Source: Thermoanaerobacter pseudethanolicus ATCC 33223
Lineage (GTDB): Bacteria; Bacillota; Thermoanaerobacteria; Thermoanaerobacterales; Thermoanaerobacteraceae
Assembly (NCBI RefSeq): GCF_000019085.1
Contig: NC_010321.1
Span: forward strand, 876,501-940,500
Length of the DNA: 64,000 nt
Reading direction: 5' to 3'
Notes under the pieces: model-generated
Told to the model about the DNA's origin: nothing
What the model saw: only the letters and a program-made list of their open reading frames with translations
The model's database searches: none
Program-made: the position numbers and the translations under genes
Part shown: in pieces, positions 9,256 to 19,134 of the stretch
How positions within the stretch are numbered: the stretch's first letter is position 1
How the letters are laid out: each line of letters begins with the position of its first letter

Positions 9256-9720
9256 GTGATTATTGTATATATGTGTTATGGAAGTGCTCACTCTTCTGTT
9301 GTAGCTGCTTCTATACACATAGGACTTTTACCTATTGACAGAGTGCCTACTTATGAAGAAATTGTTTCTCTTCCTCATTATGATAAAACTTCCAACGATG
9401 AAATTGGCACTCTTTTTTATATGGGTAAGGATGAATTTGGAAACTATGTGTACATTGTCGGTGCGAGAAATGGGCGAGAAATAGTGACAAAAGCTATTTA
9501 CAGTTTTTTGTCTTTATATGGAATTTCTGAAAAAGATATATTAGTCGTAGATGCACTTCCTACCATAGGACTTACTACAAAGATTGGAGGTATTACGTCA
9601 AGGCGCTTAGGAATTATCTTTTTAGGTAGGCCTATAACGGTATATGGTATATTGAAAAAATACAACAATTTCGTAAAATTAGTAACAGATATTAAAACAA
9701 AGTTGCAAATAAGGTCTTGA
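9256..9720 (+). CDS. DUF3189-family protein (second copy)
   Basis: 154 residues starting MIIVYMCYGSAHSSVVAASIHIGLLP, the characteristic DUF3189 N-terminus, followed by PTYEEIVSLPHYDK and LFYMGKDEFGNYVYIVGARN. The GTG start lies behind gaggtgg. It is more canonical than the preceding copy, from which it is separated by only 12 bases. Biochemical role unknown. Confidence 0.75.
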   Translation: MIIVYMCYGSAHSSVVAASIHIGLLPIDRVPTYEEIVSLPHYDKTSNDEIGTLFYMGKDEFGNYVYIVGARNGREIVTKAIYSFLSLYGISEKDILVVDALPTIGLTTKIGGITSRRLGIIFLGRPITVYGILKKYNNFVKLVTDIKTKLQIRS

Positions 9721-9778
9721 CGTATTGATAGGATTAATTCATAATTGAAAAGAGAGGAGTTAATTTAGGAGGAAAAAT

Positions 9779-11095
9779 ATGCATAAAATAAATATAAAAG
9801 ATGTAATAAAAGGAAGTATAGCATGGGATTTAGATATACAAAAAGGAGACAAACTCATTACATTAAACGGAAAAGAAATAATTGATATAATAGATTATCG
9901 ATATGAAGTGTCAAATGAGTTTATACAATTAGAAATTGAAAAGGCTACAGGAGAAAGATATATTTTTGAAGTGGAAAAAGACTATGATGAGGATTTAGGG
10001 TTAGTCTTTGAAGAAGAAATAATTGACAGGCCAAAACATTGTAGAAATAAGTGTATTTTTTGCTTTATTGACCAGTTACCTAAAGGAGTCCGCAAATCTC
10101 TTTTATTTAAGGATGACGATTATAGGTTTTCCTTTTTACAAGGTAATTTTATTACTATGACTAATATGAGTGAAGAGGAAATTGCCAGGGTAATAAAATA
10201 TAAGCTCTCTCCCTTATATGTTTCAATTCATGCCACTGATGATGATGTAAGAGTGAAAATGATAAATAACCCGAATGCAAAAGGTATAATGGATAAATTA
10301 AAAAAACTTGTTGAGAACGGAATTGAGGTACATGGTCAAATCGTATTATGTCCAGAAATAAATGATGGTAAAATTCTTGACAGAACTATCAAGGATTTGT
10401 CGAGCTTGTATCCAGGAGTAAAATCAATAGCAGTTGTTCCAGTAGGACTTACAGACCACAGAGAGAGACTTTATAAACTTAGGACATTTACCAAAGAAGA
10501 AGCTAAAAATGTAGTCGAACAAGTGTCTTCATGGCAAAAGAAATTAAAGAAAGAATTAGGTTCTTCTTTTGTTTTTTTATCAGATGAGTTTTATGTGATG
10601 GCAGGTGTTACTATACCTTCTTATTATTATTACGAGGGGTTCCCTCAAATAGAAAATGGCGTAGGACTTATGGCATTGTTTAAACATCAATTTGAAAGGA
10701 GTCTAAAAAGATTAAAAGCGAATAAAGGGAAAAATATAAACACCACCCCTTACCTTATTGTTACAGGAATAGCTGCCTATAATTTTATGGAAGAAGTAGC
10801 GAAAGAATTAAGAAAAACAGGGTTTAATGTAAAAGTGGAGAAGATACACAATGAGTTTTTTGGTCACAATATCACAGTAGCTGGACTTGTGGTGGGGAAA
10901 GATATAATAAACCAATTAAAAGGTAAAATAAATGAGGAAGTTTTAGTTATTCCCGATGTCATGTTAAAGGAAAGTTCAAATGTTTTTCTTGATGATACTA
11001 CTGTTGAAGAAATAGAAAGAGAACTGGGGACAAAAGTTATAGTTTCTGAAGTCGATGGGAGAAAATTTTTACAAAGGATACAGAGTGGAAGGTGA
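9779..11095 (+). CDS. DUF512 protein with PDZ-like and radical-SAM-type iron-sulfur motif
   Basis: 438 residues. The N-terminus (IKGSIAWDLDIQKGDKLITL) is PDZ-like. It is followed by CRNKCIFCFIDQLPKGVRKSL, a three-Cys cluster motif resembling radical SAM proteins, then a TIM-barrel-like segment and the DUF512 C-terminal domain. This architecture is conserved next to der in Clostridia; the role is not established. Its stop overlaps the der upstream region, so the two are co-transcribed. Confidence 0.82.
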   Translation: MHKINIKDVIKGSIAWDLDIQKGDKLITLNGKEIIDIIDYRYEVSNEFIQLEIEKATGERYIFEVEKDYDEDLGLVFEEEIIDRPKHCRNKCIFCFIDQLPKGVRKSLLFKDDDYRFSFLQGNFITMTNMSEEEIARVIKYKLSPLYVSIHATDDDVRVKMINNPNAKGIMDKLKKLVENGIEVHGQIVLCPEINDGKILDRTIKDLSSLYPGVKSIAVVPVGLTDHRERLYKLRTFTKEEAKNVVEQVSSWQKKLKKELGSSFVFLSDEFYVMAGVTIPSYYYYEGFPQIENGVGLMALFKHQFERSLKRLKANKGKNINTTPYLIVTGIAAYNFMEEVAKELRKTGFNVKVEKIHNEFFGHNITVAGLVVGKDIINQLKGKINEEVLVIPDVMLKESSNVFLDDTTVEEIERELGTKVIVSEVDGRKFLQRIQSGR

Positions 11096-11100
11096 TAGAT

Positions 11101-12420
11101 ATGGCAGGAGCAATGGTAAGTATTGTAGGTAGACCAAACGTGGGTAAATCTACTCTTTTTAATAAAATTATGGGAAAAAGAATTTCTATTGTTGAAGACA
11201 AACCAGGAGTTACAAGGGATAGAATATACGGCAATGTAGAATGGCTGGACAAAAAATTTATATTAGTAGACACAGGAGGATTAGACCCAAATGCTGAAGA
11301 TATCCTCTTTTCAAAAGTTCGTTTACAAGTGGAAGCAGCAATTGATGCTTCCGACGTAATATTATTTTTAGTTGATGCAAAAGAAGGTTTAATGCCAGAA
11401 GATGAAGAAATAGCAAACATTTTAAGAAGAGCAAAAAAAGAAGTTATTTTGGTTTGCAACAAGGTGGACAGTTTTAAAGAAATGCCTCCTACTTATTATG
11501 ACTTTTTTAGCCTTGGTTTAGGCAATCCCATTCCAATTTCAGCGTCAAATGGGTTGGGCATCGGAGAACTTTTAGACGAAGTAGTAAAAAAATTGCCACA
11601 GGAAGAGTTAGAATACACTGAAGAGACAATTAAAATTGCTGTTATTGGCAAACCTAATGTGGGGAAATCCTCACTAGTTAACAAAATATTAGGGGAAGAA
11701 AGGGTAATAGTCAGTAACATACCTGGCACTACACGGGATGCAATAGATACTCCTTTTTCAAAAGATGGGAAGAACTATGTTCTTATTGATACAGCAGGGA
11801 TACGTAGAAAAAGTAGAATTAGCGAATCTATAGAAAGGTACAGCGTACTAAGAGCTTTAGCTGCAATTGAAAGGTCTGATATATGCCTTTTGATGATAGA
11901 TGCTACAGAAGGTCCAACAGAACAGGACACTAAAATAGCAGGATATGCGTTTGAAAATGGAAAAGGAATCATCATAGTTGTTAATAAATGGGATGCAATA
12001 AAAAAAGATAATAATACTGTTAATGAGTATACTAAGATGGTAAGAGAAAAACTATCTTTTATATCTTTTGCTCCTATACTATTTATTTCAGCAAAAACAG
12101 GGCAAAGAGTACACAGAGTTTTAGAGACTGTAGATAAAGTATGGGAGGAATATAATAAAAGAATTACTACTGGTCTTTTAAATAATGTGCTAAATGAAGC
12201 TATGCTTATGTTTCCGCCACCTGCTGATAAGGGCAAACCATTAAAAGTATATTATACTTCACAAGTAGGAATTAAGCCGCCTTCTTTTGTAGTATTTGTC
12301 AATGAACCTGAGCTTATGCATTTTTCCTATTTAAGATTTATTGAGAATACATTAAGACAAAATTTTGGCTTTGAAGGAGTACCTGTTGTGATTTCTACGA
12401 GAAAAAGAGGGGAAAATTAA
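11101..12420 (+). CDS. der: Ribosome-assembly GTPase Der (EngA)
   Basis: 439 residues with two consecutive GTPase domains: G1 GRPNVGKST with DTGG and NKVD in the first, and G1 GKPNVGKSS with DTAGI and NKWD in the second. A KH-like C-terminal domain follows and ends with a basic STRKRG tail. Essential for 50S ribosomal subunit maturation. The ATG at 11101 ([13 protein letters not shown]) sits behind aaggtg, which overlaps the end of the preceding gene. Confidence 0.96.
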   Translation: MAGAMVSIVGRPNVGKSTLFNKIMGKRISIVEDKPGVTRDRIYGNVEWLDKKFILVDTGGLDPNAEDILFSKVRLQVEAAIDASDVILFLVDAKEGLMPEDEEIANILRRAKKEVILVCNKVDSFKEMPPTYYDFFSLGLGNPIPISASNGLGIGELLDEVVKKLPQEELEYTEETIKIAVIGKPNVGKSSLVNKILGEERVIVSNIPGTTRDAIDTPFSKDGKNYVLIDTAGIRRKSRISESIERYSVLRALAAIERSDICLLMIDATEGPTEQDTKIAGYAFENGKGIIIVVNKWDAIKKDNNTVNEYTKMVREKLSFISFAPILFISAKTGQRVHRVLETVDKVWEEYNKRITTGLLNNVLNEAMLMFPPPADKGKPLKVYYTSQVGIKPPSFVVFVNEPELMHFSYLRFIENTLRQNFGFEGVPVVISTRKRGEN

Positions 12421-12439
12421 AAGGGAAAGGGGGGGAAAT

Positions 12440-13036
12440 ATGTACGCTGTTTTGACAGCCATCATTGCTTATTTGATTGGTTGCATAAACAATGCATATA
12501 TTTTAACAAAATATACGCGAAAAATAGACATTCGCAATTATGGGAGTGGAAATGCGGGGGCTACTAATGTTTTAAGAGTATTAGGGTATAAAGCTGCAGC
12601 TCCTGTTTTTGCATTGGATGTGTTAAAAGGAGTTATAGCCGTATTAATCGGTAAGTATTTAATGGGTAATACTGGTGCTATGATTGCAGGAATAGCAGTG
12701 GTATGCGGTCATAACTGGCCTGTGTTTTTAAAATTTAGAGGTGGAAAAGGAATTGCTACAAGCGTTGGAGTTGTAATGACTGTAAGTCCTCTTTTAGGGC
12801 TCATAGCCTTAGCAATTGGGGTTACAGTAATTGTTTTGACAAAATACGTATCTTTAGGGTCCATAACAGGGTCGGTTACTTTTGTGCTTTTAAATGCAAT
12901 CTTTTGGAATTCAACACAAATATTCATATTTTCGCTTATTCTGGCATCTTTAGCAATTTTCCAACACCGTTCTAATATAAAACGTTTGCTGGCGGGAACA
13001 GAATCCAAGCTGGGACAAAAGACGGAAATAAAATGA
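12440..13036 (+). CDS. plsY: Acyl-phosphate:glycerol-3-phosphate acyltransferase PlsY
   Basis: 198 residues, membrane protein with about five hydrophobic helices. PlsY motifs are visible: [12 protein letters not shown], the G-rich [21 protein letters not shown], and a late [19 protein letters not shown]. It makes lysophosphatidate from acyl-phosphate and glycerol-3-phosphate at the membrane. It sits just before gpsA, which makes the glycerol-3-phosphate, giving a functional pair. A strong GGGGGG-type ribosome site precedes the ATG. Confidence 0.95.
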   Translation: MYAVLTAIIAYLIGCINNAYILTKYTRKIDIRNYGSGNAGATNVLRVLGYKAAAPVFALDVLKGVIAVLIGKYLMGNTGAMIAGIAVVCGHNWPVFLKFRGGKGIATSVGVVMTVSPLLGLIALAIGVTVIVLTKYVSLGSITGSVTFVLLNAIFWNSTQIFIFSLILASLAIFQHRSNIKRLLAGTESKLGQKTEIK

Positions 13037-13051
13037 GAAAGGAAAGTGGTC

Positions 13052-14044
13052 ATGAAAATATCAGTATTAGGTGCGGGAAGTTGGGGAACAGCTATAGCGA
13101 TACACTTAAACCGACTTGGGCATCAAATTACATTGTGGCTGAGAGATAAAAATCAGTTTGAGGAAATTGTGTCTACTCGTCACAATAAAAAATATCTTGA
13201 TGTTGATATTCCTCAAGAAATTTCCATTACTACTGATTTAAAAGAGGCAGTAACTAACTCTGAAATAGTAGTAATCGCAGTACCTTCTCATGCTGTGAGA
13301 GAGATATCGGAAAAATTAAAAGAGGTAGTTGATAAAAACTTTATTGTGGTAAATCTTGCAAAGGGAATAGAGACTTCCACTTTAAAAAGAATGTCTGAAG
13401 TCATAAAAGAATATCTTTCAAATGATGTAGTTGTTTTGTCAGGTCCTAGTCATGCTGAGGAAGTAGTCAGGCAAATTCCTACAGCCTGTGTTTTAGCCTC
13501 TTTGAATGTTAAAGCCTGTGAAATAGTGCAAGATGCCTTTATGGATGAAAACTTTAGGTTGTATATAAACAAGGACGTTGTGGGAGTGGAATTAGGAGGA
13601 TCATTAAAGAATATTATAGCCTTGGGAGCTGGAATTTCAGACGGGCTTGGATTTGGCGATAATACCAAAGCTGCTCTTATGACAAGAGGTCTTGCGGAAA
13701 TTACTCGTTTGGGTGTCGCGTTAGGTTCTGATCCGTTGACGTTTTTAGGTTTGGCAGGTGTAGGAGACCTCATTGTCACTTGTACCAGCATGCTTTCACG
13801 AAATAGAAGAGCAGGGATACTTATAGGTAAAGGTAAAAGTTTAGAAGAAGCATTAAAAGAGATAGGAATGGTAGTAGAAGGAGTTAATACTACAAAATCC
13901 GCCTACAGACTTTCTCAAATTAATAAAATAGAAATGCCAATAACTAAAGAAATTTATTCCATACTTTTTGAGGGTAAAAATCCCTATGAGGCTGTTTATA
14001 GCCTTATGACGAGAGATAAAAAACATGAATTGCACGGTATTTGA
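13052..14044 (+). CDS. gpsA: NAD(P)-dependent glycerol-3-phosphate dehydrogenase GpsA
   Basis: 330 residues. It begins [19 protein letters not shown], the Rossmann dinucleotide fold. Further motifs are [18 protein letters not shown], the catalytic lysine region [28 protein letters not shown] and [14 protein letters not shown]. It reduces DHAP to glycerol-3-phosphate for phospholipid synthesis. The ATG at 13052 follows aaggaaagtgg. A terminator overlaps the stop. Confidence 0.96.
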
Positions 14045-14066
14045 TCTCCGGTTTTCCGGAGATTTT
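14044..14066 (+). terminator. Terminator after gpsA
   Basis: ATCTCCGG (14044-14051) pairs perfectly with CCGGAGAT (14056-14063) around a TTTT loop, followed by a short T-rich tail. Confidence 0.75.
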
Positions 14067-14165
14067 ATTATATTTCAATATTTTTTACATATAAATGTAC
14101 TGTTAAAGCATATATATATGAGTGAGAAGAAAAGGATATGGGGATATAAAAAGGAGGGAAATGGG

Positions 14166-15644
14166 TTGGAAAACTACGATATCTATAAAAATATTGCAGA
14201 AAGAACACAAGGGGATATCTACATAGGAGTAGTAGGCCCAGTGAGAACAGGTAAATCGACTTTTATTAAGCGATTTATGGACATATTAGTACTGCCATAC
14301 ATAGAAAATCTTCCCCAAAAAGAGAGAATAAAAGATGAATTGCCACAAAGTGCAGCAGGCAAAACCATAATGACTACTGAGCCTAAATTTGTTCCTGAAA
14401 AAGCGGTAGAGATAACAATTAATGAAAACACGAGGTTTAAAGTGAGATTAGTAGATTGTGTAGGATATATGGTCAAAGGTGCACTGGGATACATGGAAGG
14501 GGATAAGCCACGTATGGTGTCTACTCCTTGGTATGATTATGAAATACCTTTTGAGGAAGCGGCAGAAATAGGAACAAAAAAAGTCATAAATGACCATTCT
14601 ACAATAGGATTAGTGATGACCACTGATGGAAGCATAACCGACATACCGCGAGAAAATTATGTAGCAGCAGAAGAAAGGGTAGTAAAAGAATTAAAAGAAT
14701 TGAATAAACCTTTTATAATAGTGCTAAATACAACTGATCCTCAAAGTCCCGAAACAATTAATTTAGCAAAAGAATTAGAGAAAAAATACGATGTACCTGT
14801 TGTTGTTTTAAATGTACTTAAAATGGAAATACCAGACATTCATGCAATTTTGGAAAAAGTCTTATTTGAATTTCCCATACGGGAGATTGCAATTGATTTG
14901 CCTAAATGGGTAGATGCTCTTGATAAAAGTCATTGGCTTAAGCAAAATATAATGGAAACAGTAAAAGAAAACATAAAAGATTTGTTTAGATTAAGAGATA
15001 TACCTAAGTTAGTTGGTGGTCTTAAAGCAAATGAAAACTTTTCTGAGGTGTTTATAAAGAAGATAACTCCAGGTGAAGGCTGTGCAAATGTTGAAATAAA
15101 AACCCAGGAAGGCTTATTCTTTAAGATATTAAGTGATGAAAGCGGACTTGAAATTCAGGGTGATAAAGAATTAATGACAATGATGAGAGAATTGGCTTAT
15201 GCAAAAAGACAGTATGATAGAGTTAAAGATGCTTTTTTACAAGCTGAAAAAACAGGTGTAGGAGTGGTACCTGCAAGCCTTGATGACATGAAGTTTGAAA
15301 AACCCGAAATAGTAAGGCAAGGTGGGAGATTTGCGGTAAGGCTTAGAGCTTCTGCTCCTTCATATCACATATTTAGAACTGATATTACGGCAGAAGTATC
15401 GCCAGTTGTAGGAACAGAAAAGCAAAGTGAAGATTTTGTAAAATATTTGACAGAACAGTTTGAGAGCGATCCAGAAAAAATTTGGGAATCTAACATTTTT
15501 GGCAAGACCTTGAGTGACCTTGTAAAAGAGGGAATGCAAAACAAGATTGGCACCATTCCCGAAAACTTAAGTCATAAACTGAGAGATACATTAGAAAGAG
15601 TAGTGAATGACAGCGGAGGCGGAATAATCTTTATAATCATTTAA
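14166..15644 (+). CDS. spoIVA: Spore coat basement ATPase SpoIVA
   Basis: 492 residues, the same length as the Bacillus subtilis protein. It begins with a YDIYKNIAERTQGDIYIGVV segment, then Walker A GPVRTGKST, followed by the SpoIVA middle domain and a C-terminal region ending FIIII-like. It polymerises around the forespore using ATP to form the coat platform. I choose the TTG at 14166 because AAGGAGGG lies 7 bases upstream and the length then matches the family. An in-frame ATG upstream would add about 47 unmatched residues. Confidence 0.95.
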   Translation: MENYDIYKNIAERTQGDIYIGVVGPVRTGKSTFIKRFMDILVLPYIENLPQKERIKDELPQSAAGKTIMTTEPKFVPEKAVEITINENTRFKVRLVDCVGYMVKGALGYMEGDKPRMVSTPWYDYEIPFEEAAEIGTKKVINDHSTIGLVMTTDGSITDIPRENYVAAEERVVKELKELNKPFIIVLNTTDPQSPETINLAKELEKKYDVPVVVLNVLKMEIPDIHAILEKVLFEFPIREIAIDLPKWVDALDKSHWLKQNIMETVKENIKDLFRLRDIPKLVGGLKANENFSEVFIKKITPGEGCANVEIKTQEGLFFKILSDESGLEIQGDKELMTMMRELAYAKRQYDRVKDAFLQAEKTGVGVVPASLDDMKFEKPEIVRQGGRFAVRLRASAPSYHIFRTDITAEVSPVVGTEKQSEDFVKYLTEQFESDPEKIWESNIFGKTLSDLVKEGMQNKIGTIPENLSHKLRDTLERVVNDSGGGIIFIII

Positions 15645-15647
15645 CTA

Positions 15648-15676
15648 TTGATTTTTTCTTTTATCTCGTTTATAAT
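15648..15676 (+). promoter_or_regulatory. Promoter of tRNA-Pro
   Basis: TTGATT (15648-15653) is separated by 17 bases from TATAAT (15671-15676), 22 bases before the mature tRNA 5' end. Confidence 0.75.
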
Positions 15677-15698
15677 AAAAGCTGAACATAGTTTCTTT

Positions 15699-15774
15699 CT
15701 GGGTGTGGCGCAGCTGGTAGCGCGCCAGAATGGGGTTCTGGAGGCCGGGGGTTCAAGTCCCCCCACTCAGACCA
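15699..15774 (+). tRNA. tRNA-Pro (anticodon GGG)
   Basis: A full cloverleaf of 76 nt including an encoded CCA. The acceptor CTGGGTG pairs with CACTCAG (one G-U). The D stem is GCGC/GCGC. The anticodon stem CCAGA/TCTGG holds the loop ATGGGGT, so the anticodon is GGG. The T stem is GGGGG/CCCCC with loop TTCAAGT. The discriminator is A. Confidence 0.95.
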
Positions 15775-15792
15775 GTGTTTACAGCATAGTAC

Positions 15793-15830
15793 CGCTTACC
15801 TCTAAATGAAAAGGAGGTAGGCGATTTTTA
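15793..15830 (+). terminator. Terminator after tRNA-Pro
   Basis: CGCTTACCTC (15793-15802) pairs with GAGGTAGGCG (15814-15823), with one G-U pair, followed by ATTTTTATTTT. Confidence 0.72.
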
Positions 15831-15973
15831 TTTTAAAGATTTTTTATACAGGGATTTAAAAACTTTTTAGTGAAAACATTAATTAGTAAACGTAACATAT
15901 GCAAAATTTTAAAAACTGTGGTAATATTGAATTAAAGGATTTTGCATTTAGAATTAATTTAAAGGAGACTAAA

Positions 15974-16127
15974 ATGATGAACGAAATAAGTATTGCGCAT
16001 CTTAGGCTTTGCTACTTTTATTCATGTAGATGAGAATGGAAGGCCAGCGCCGCATAATGTTACCTTACCTGAGCCTGAGAATGAAGAAGAAAGAATGCTT
16101 AGGGAAAGGGCAAAACAAATTATCTAG
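15974..16127 (+). pseudogene. Remnant of a hot-dog-fold acyl-CoA thioesterase
   Basis: An AAAGGAG site and ATG at 15974 open a short frame. From 16011 another frame reads ATFIHVDENGRPAPHN and then a Glu/Arg-rich end to the TAG at 16125-16127. That segment matches the C-terminal end of YciA/BFIT-type acyl-CoA thioesterases (AxxTFVALDENGRP in relatives). The catalytic core is missing and the frame is broken, so this is a deletion remnant. Together with the dehydratase genes that follow, it suggests an old CoA-thioester gene set. Confidence 0.65.
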
Positions 16128-16201
16128 GAGATGAGAAATAAATATCAACTGGAGAAAAAACCACTTCTGTGAGGAAGGGGAGTTTATGGGGTAGTGATAA
16201 A

Positions 16202-17452
16202 ATGGATACAATAAGGATTTATACCAATATTATAAAAGAGAATATGGATAGACCGGAAAAAGTAAATAAGCTAATAAACTTTGGTCTTACCGCTGCTTAT
16301 TATTATGTGAGCTTTTTCAAAGACAAGAGGATTCCCAAATCTCTTAATTACCTAAATAAATACTCTATAAAAAGCATAAAAGATTCTTTAGCAAATCCTC
16401 AAAATTCTGCTTGGGTAAACCTCTTTGCACCCTCTGAATTTTTGATTGCTATGGACATAAAACCCTTATTTATTGAAGCATATTCTTCTTTCATGTCAGG
16501 CTTCTTCATCGAAGATTATCTCGTCGATACTGCCGAATCGAGAGGCATGTCAAATACTTTATGCAGTTACCATAAAACTTTTATAGGAGCCAGTGAGCTT
16601 AATATTCTCAAAAAACCTAAATTTATGATGACTACTTCCATGATCTGTGATGCGAATATACCTACTTTCAAGTATCTTTCAAAAAAGCACGGGGTTCCAC
16701 TGTACATTATTGATATTCCCTACAAATATTCTAAAGACGCTGTAGTGTATGTAAAAAAACAACTTTTAGAAGTGGCGGAAAAGCTTGAGGAAGTCTTTAA
16801 CAGAAAGCTTGATACTGATAAATTGAGGGAAGTCGTAAAAACGGAAAATAAAACAAGAGCACTTATGAGAGAGTATTTAAATTATGCGGGAGAAAAAAGA
16901 TTTTTACCTACTATGACCTTTGAAATGTATATGCTTTTTGCATCCCATGTATTCATTGGAAGCAAGGAAGTATTGCATTTTTATGAGATGTTAGTGGAGG
17001 ATATAAAAAGAGCTCCTGAAAGAAGTGGAAAAAGCATATTTTTTATACACCTTCTTCCTATGTTTGAGAAAAATTTTAAAGATTACTTTAATTTCAACGA
17101 TAAATTTCACATTGCTGGTAGTGATTTAAATTATGATTTTCTTGAGGAAATTGATGAAAACGACCCATTCAAGGGAATTGCTGAAAAGCTTATCTTAAAC
17201 TCTTTTAATGGTGAAATAAATAGAAAAGTTGCAAGAATCAGAGAACTGATAGAAAAAATAAAACCGGACGGCATTATACAGTTTTGTCATTTGGGCTGTA
17301 AACAGTCGATGGGTGGAACGTTTATAATTAAAAATCTTGCTTCAGAATTGGGTATTCCATTTCTTTATTTAGATGGGGATTGTGTAGACAAAAGAAATAA
17401 TCAAGAGGGACAGAATAGGACGAGGCTCGAAGCCTTTCTTGAAATGCTCTAG
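16202..17452 (+). CDS. 2-hydroxyacyl-CoA dehydratase D-family (HgdB/double-cubane type) iron-sulfur protein
   Basis: About 416 residues. It has the HgdB-like two-domain body with candidate cluster cysteines in LCSYHK, MICDANIP and QFCHLGCKQS, plus the SELGIPFLYLDGDCVD segment typical of the family. Members bind [4Fe-4S] or double-cubane [8Fe-9S] clusters and are activated by an ATP-dependent reductase, encoded next. The substrate cannot be told from sequence. The ATG at 16202 is chosen for its fit to the family start; an upstream in-frame start would add about 11 residues. Confidence 0.83.
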   Translation: MDTIRIYTNIIKENMDRPEKVNKLINFGLTAAYYYVSFFKDKRIPKSLNYLNKYSIKSIKDSLANPQNSAWVNLFAPSEFLIAMDIKPLFIEAYSSFMSGFFIEDYLVDTAESRGMSNTLCSYHKTFIGASELNILKKPKFMMTTSMICDANIPTFKYLSKKHGVPLYIIDIPYKYSKDAVVYVKKQLLEVAEKLEEVFNRKLDTDKLREVVKTENKTRALMREYLNYAGEKRFLPTMTFEMYMLFASHVFIGSKEVLHFYEMLVEDIKRAPERSGKSIFFIHLLPMFEKNFKDYFNFNDKFHIAGSDLNYDFLEEIDENDPFKGIAEKLILNSFNGEINRKVARIRELIEKIKPDGIIQFCHLGCKQSMGGTFIIKNLASELGIPFLYLDGDCVDKRNNQEGQNRTRLEAFLEML

Positions 17453-17474
17453 TAATCCTTCTGGAGGTGAAAAA

Positions 17475-19094
17475 TTGATAGGGTACATTTGCAAATACAC
17501 GCCTGTAGAAATAATCGAAGCTTTTGGAGAAAAACCGGTAAGACTTGATCCAGGATATAAGTCTCATGAGCGTGCTGAAGCACTGATTCATTCAAATATG
17601 TGCAGCTTTGCAAAAGGGGTTTTGGAAAATATAATTGAAAATAATATTGAAGAGGTTGTATTAACTGCCTGTTGTGATAGTATAAAAAGACTTTATGATG
17701 TGTTAAAAGATAAAGTAAAATTTATCCATCTTCTAGACCTCCCCAGAAAAAAAGATCTTCTCGCAATAGATCTTTTTTACAATGAAATAATTGAATTTAT
17801 AGAAGCGTATCAGGCCTTTAAAAACAAGAGTTTTGATGAAGAGAGTTTGCTAAAAATTCTAGAAAGCAAGTCTTTTAATAAAGAAGAATCCGCTGAAAGC
17901 ATTGCTATATTAGGTGCGAGGCTTAAAGATGATGTTATAGAAAAAATCAGAAATTCTTGTACAGCAAACGTAATAAATTTTACCTGCACAGGTGAAGAAA
18001 GAGTATTCAATATTGAAGCAAAAGATAATTTATTAAAAAGCTACGCGGAATCGCTTCTTAATTTTACACCCTGTATGAGAATGGCAGAAGATCGAAGCAA
18101 GTTAATCAATAAAGAATTGAAGGGGATAATATACAACACCATAAAGTTCTGTGATTTTTATTCCTATGAATATGCTGAACTCAAAAGCAGAGCAGACATC
18201 CCACTTTTAAAAATTGAAACTGACTATAACGATTCAAATAGCGGACAGATTTTAACAAGAATAGATGCTTTTTTGGAATCAACCGGTATAAAAAAGATGG
18301 AAAAACAGAAAGCCAAGAAAGGATATTTTGTAGGAGTGGATAGTGGCTCTACTTCTACAAATGTAGTCATAATCGACGAAAACAAAAACGTAATATCATA
18401 TTCTATTATTCCAACAGGTCCTAAAGCTCTAGAAAGTGCTTTTAAAGCTTTTGAAATTGCTTTAAACAGTGCGGGCCTTCAAAAAAAGGATATTACATCA
18501 ATAGTAGCAACAGGGTATGGAAGAGTAAGCATTCCCTTTGCAGATAGAATTATAACTGAAATTACCTGTCACGGAAAAGGCGCATTTTTTATAGACAATG
18601 CTATTAGAACTGTTATAGATATAGGTGGACAGGATAGCAAAGTGATAAGGTTAGATGACAGCGGCAATGTTATTGATTTTGTGATGAATGACAAATGTTC
18701 AGCAGGGACAGGCCGGTTTCTTGAAGTAATGGCGAGAACGTTAGGCATTTCAATAGAAGAAATGGCAAAAGTCCATAAGGAAGTAAAAGAAAATATCACG
18801 ATTACCAGTATGTGCACTGTATTTGCAGAATCGGAAGTAATATCTCTTATTGCCCAAAATAAGGACCAGAGGGATATAATACATGCCCTCAATAAATCCA
18901 TTGCTTCAAAAGCTATTTCCCTGGTCGACAGAATAGGGAGAAAAGGAAAATACATGATGACAGGGGGCGTTGCCAAAAATCAGGGAGTAGTTTATGCCAT
19001 CGAAAGCAGGCTCGGCGAAAAACTTATAATTCCATTTGAACCACAGATTATTGGAGCACTTGGAGCAGCGCTAATTTCACTTGAAGGTAAATGA
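17475..19094 (+). CDS. Fused HgdB-like domain plus ATP-dependent activator (HgdC/YjiL type)
   Basis: About 539 residues. The N-terminal ~270 residues are a second, HgdB-like half (LTACCDSIKRLYDVL, FTPCMRMAEDR). The C-terminal ~260 residues are an ASKHA ATPase activator: GYFVGVDSGSTSTNVV, ATGYGR, VIDIGGQDSKVI, the cluster cysteine in DKCSAGTGRFLE, a second in SMCTVFAESE, and MTGGVAKN. Known role: hydrolyses ATP to inject a low-potential electron into its partner. TTG start at 17475 with GGAGGTG five bases before. It forms a pair with the preceding gene. Confidence 0.85.
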   Translation: MIGYICKYTPVEIIEAFGEKPVRLDPGYKSHERAEALIHSNMCSFAKGVLENIIENNIEEVVLTACCDSIKRLYDVLKDKVKFIHLLDLPRKKDLLAIDLFYNEIIEFIEAYQAFKNKSFDEESLLKILESKSFNKEESAESIAILGARLKDDVIEKIRNSCTANVINFTCTGEERVFNIEAKDNLLKSYAESLLNFTPCMRMAEDRSKLINKELKGIIYNTIKFCDFYSYEYAELKSRADIPLLKIETDYNDSNSGQILTRIDAFLESTGIKKMEKQKAKKGYFVGVDSGSTSTNVVIIDENKNVISYSIIPTGPKALESAFKAFEIALNSAGLQKKDITSIVATGYGRVSIPFADRIITEITCHGKGAFFIDNAIRTVIDIGGQDSKVIRLDDSGNVIDFVMNDKCSAGTGRFLEVMARTLGISIEEMAKVHKEVKENITITSMCTVFAESEVISLIAQNKDQRDIIHALNKSIASKAISLVDRIGRKGKYMMTGGVAKNQGVVYAIESRLGEKLIIPFEPQIIGALGAALISLEGK

Positions 19095-19134
19095 GGGTAT
19101 CACTATAGTCAATTAATTTTTAAGAGGGATGCTT

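Noticed and set aside
14025-14165. Upstream extension of spoIVA to an ATG at 14025
   Set aside because: It would overlap gpsA and its terminator, add 47 unmatched residues, and ignore the AAGGAGGG site before TTG 14166.
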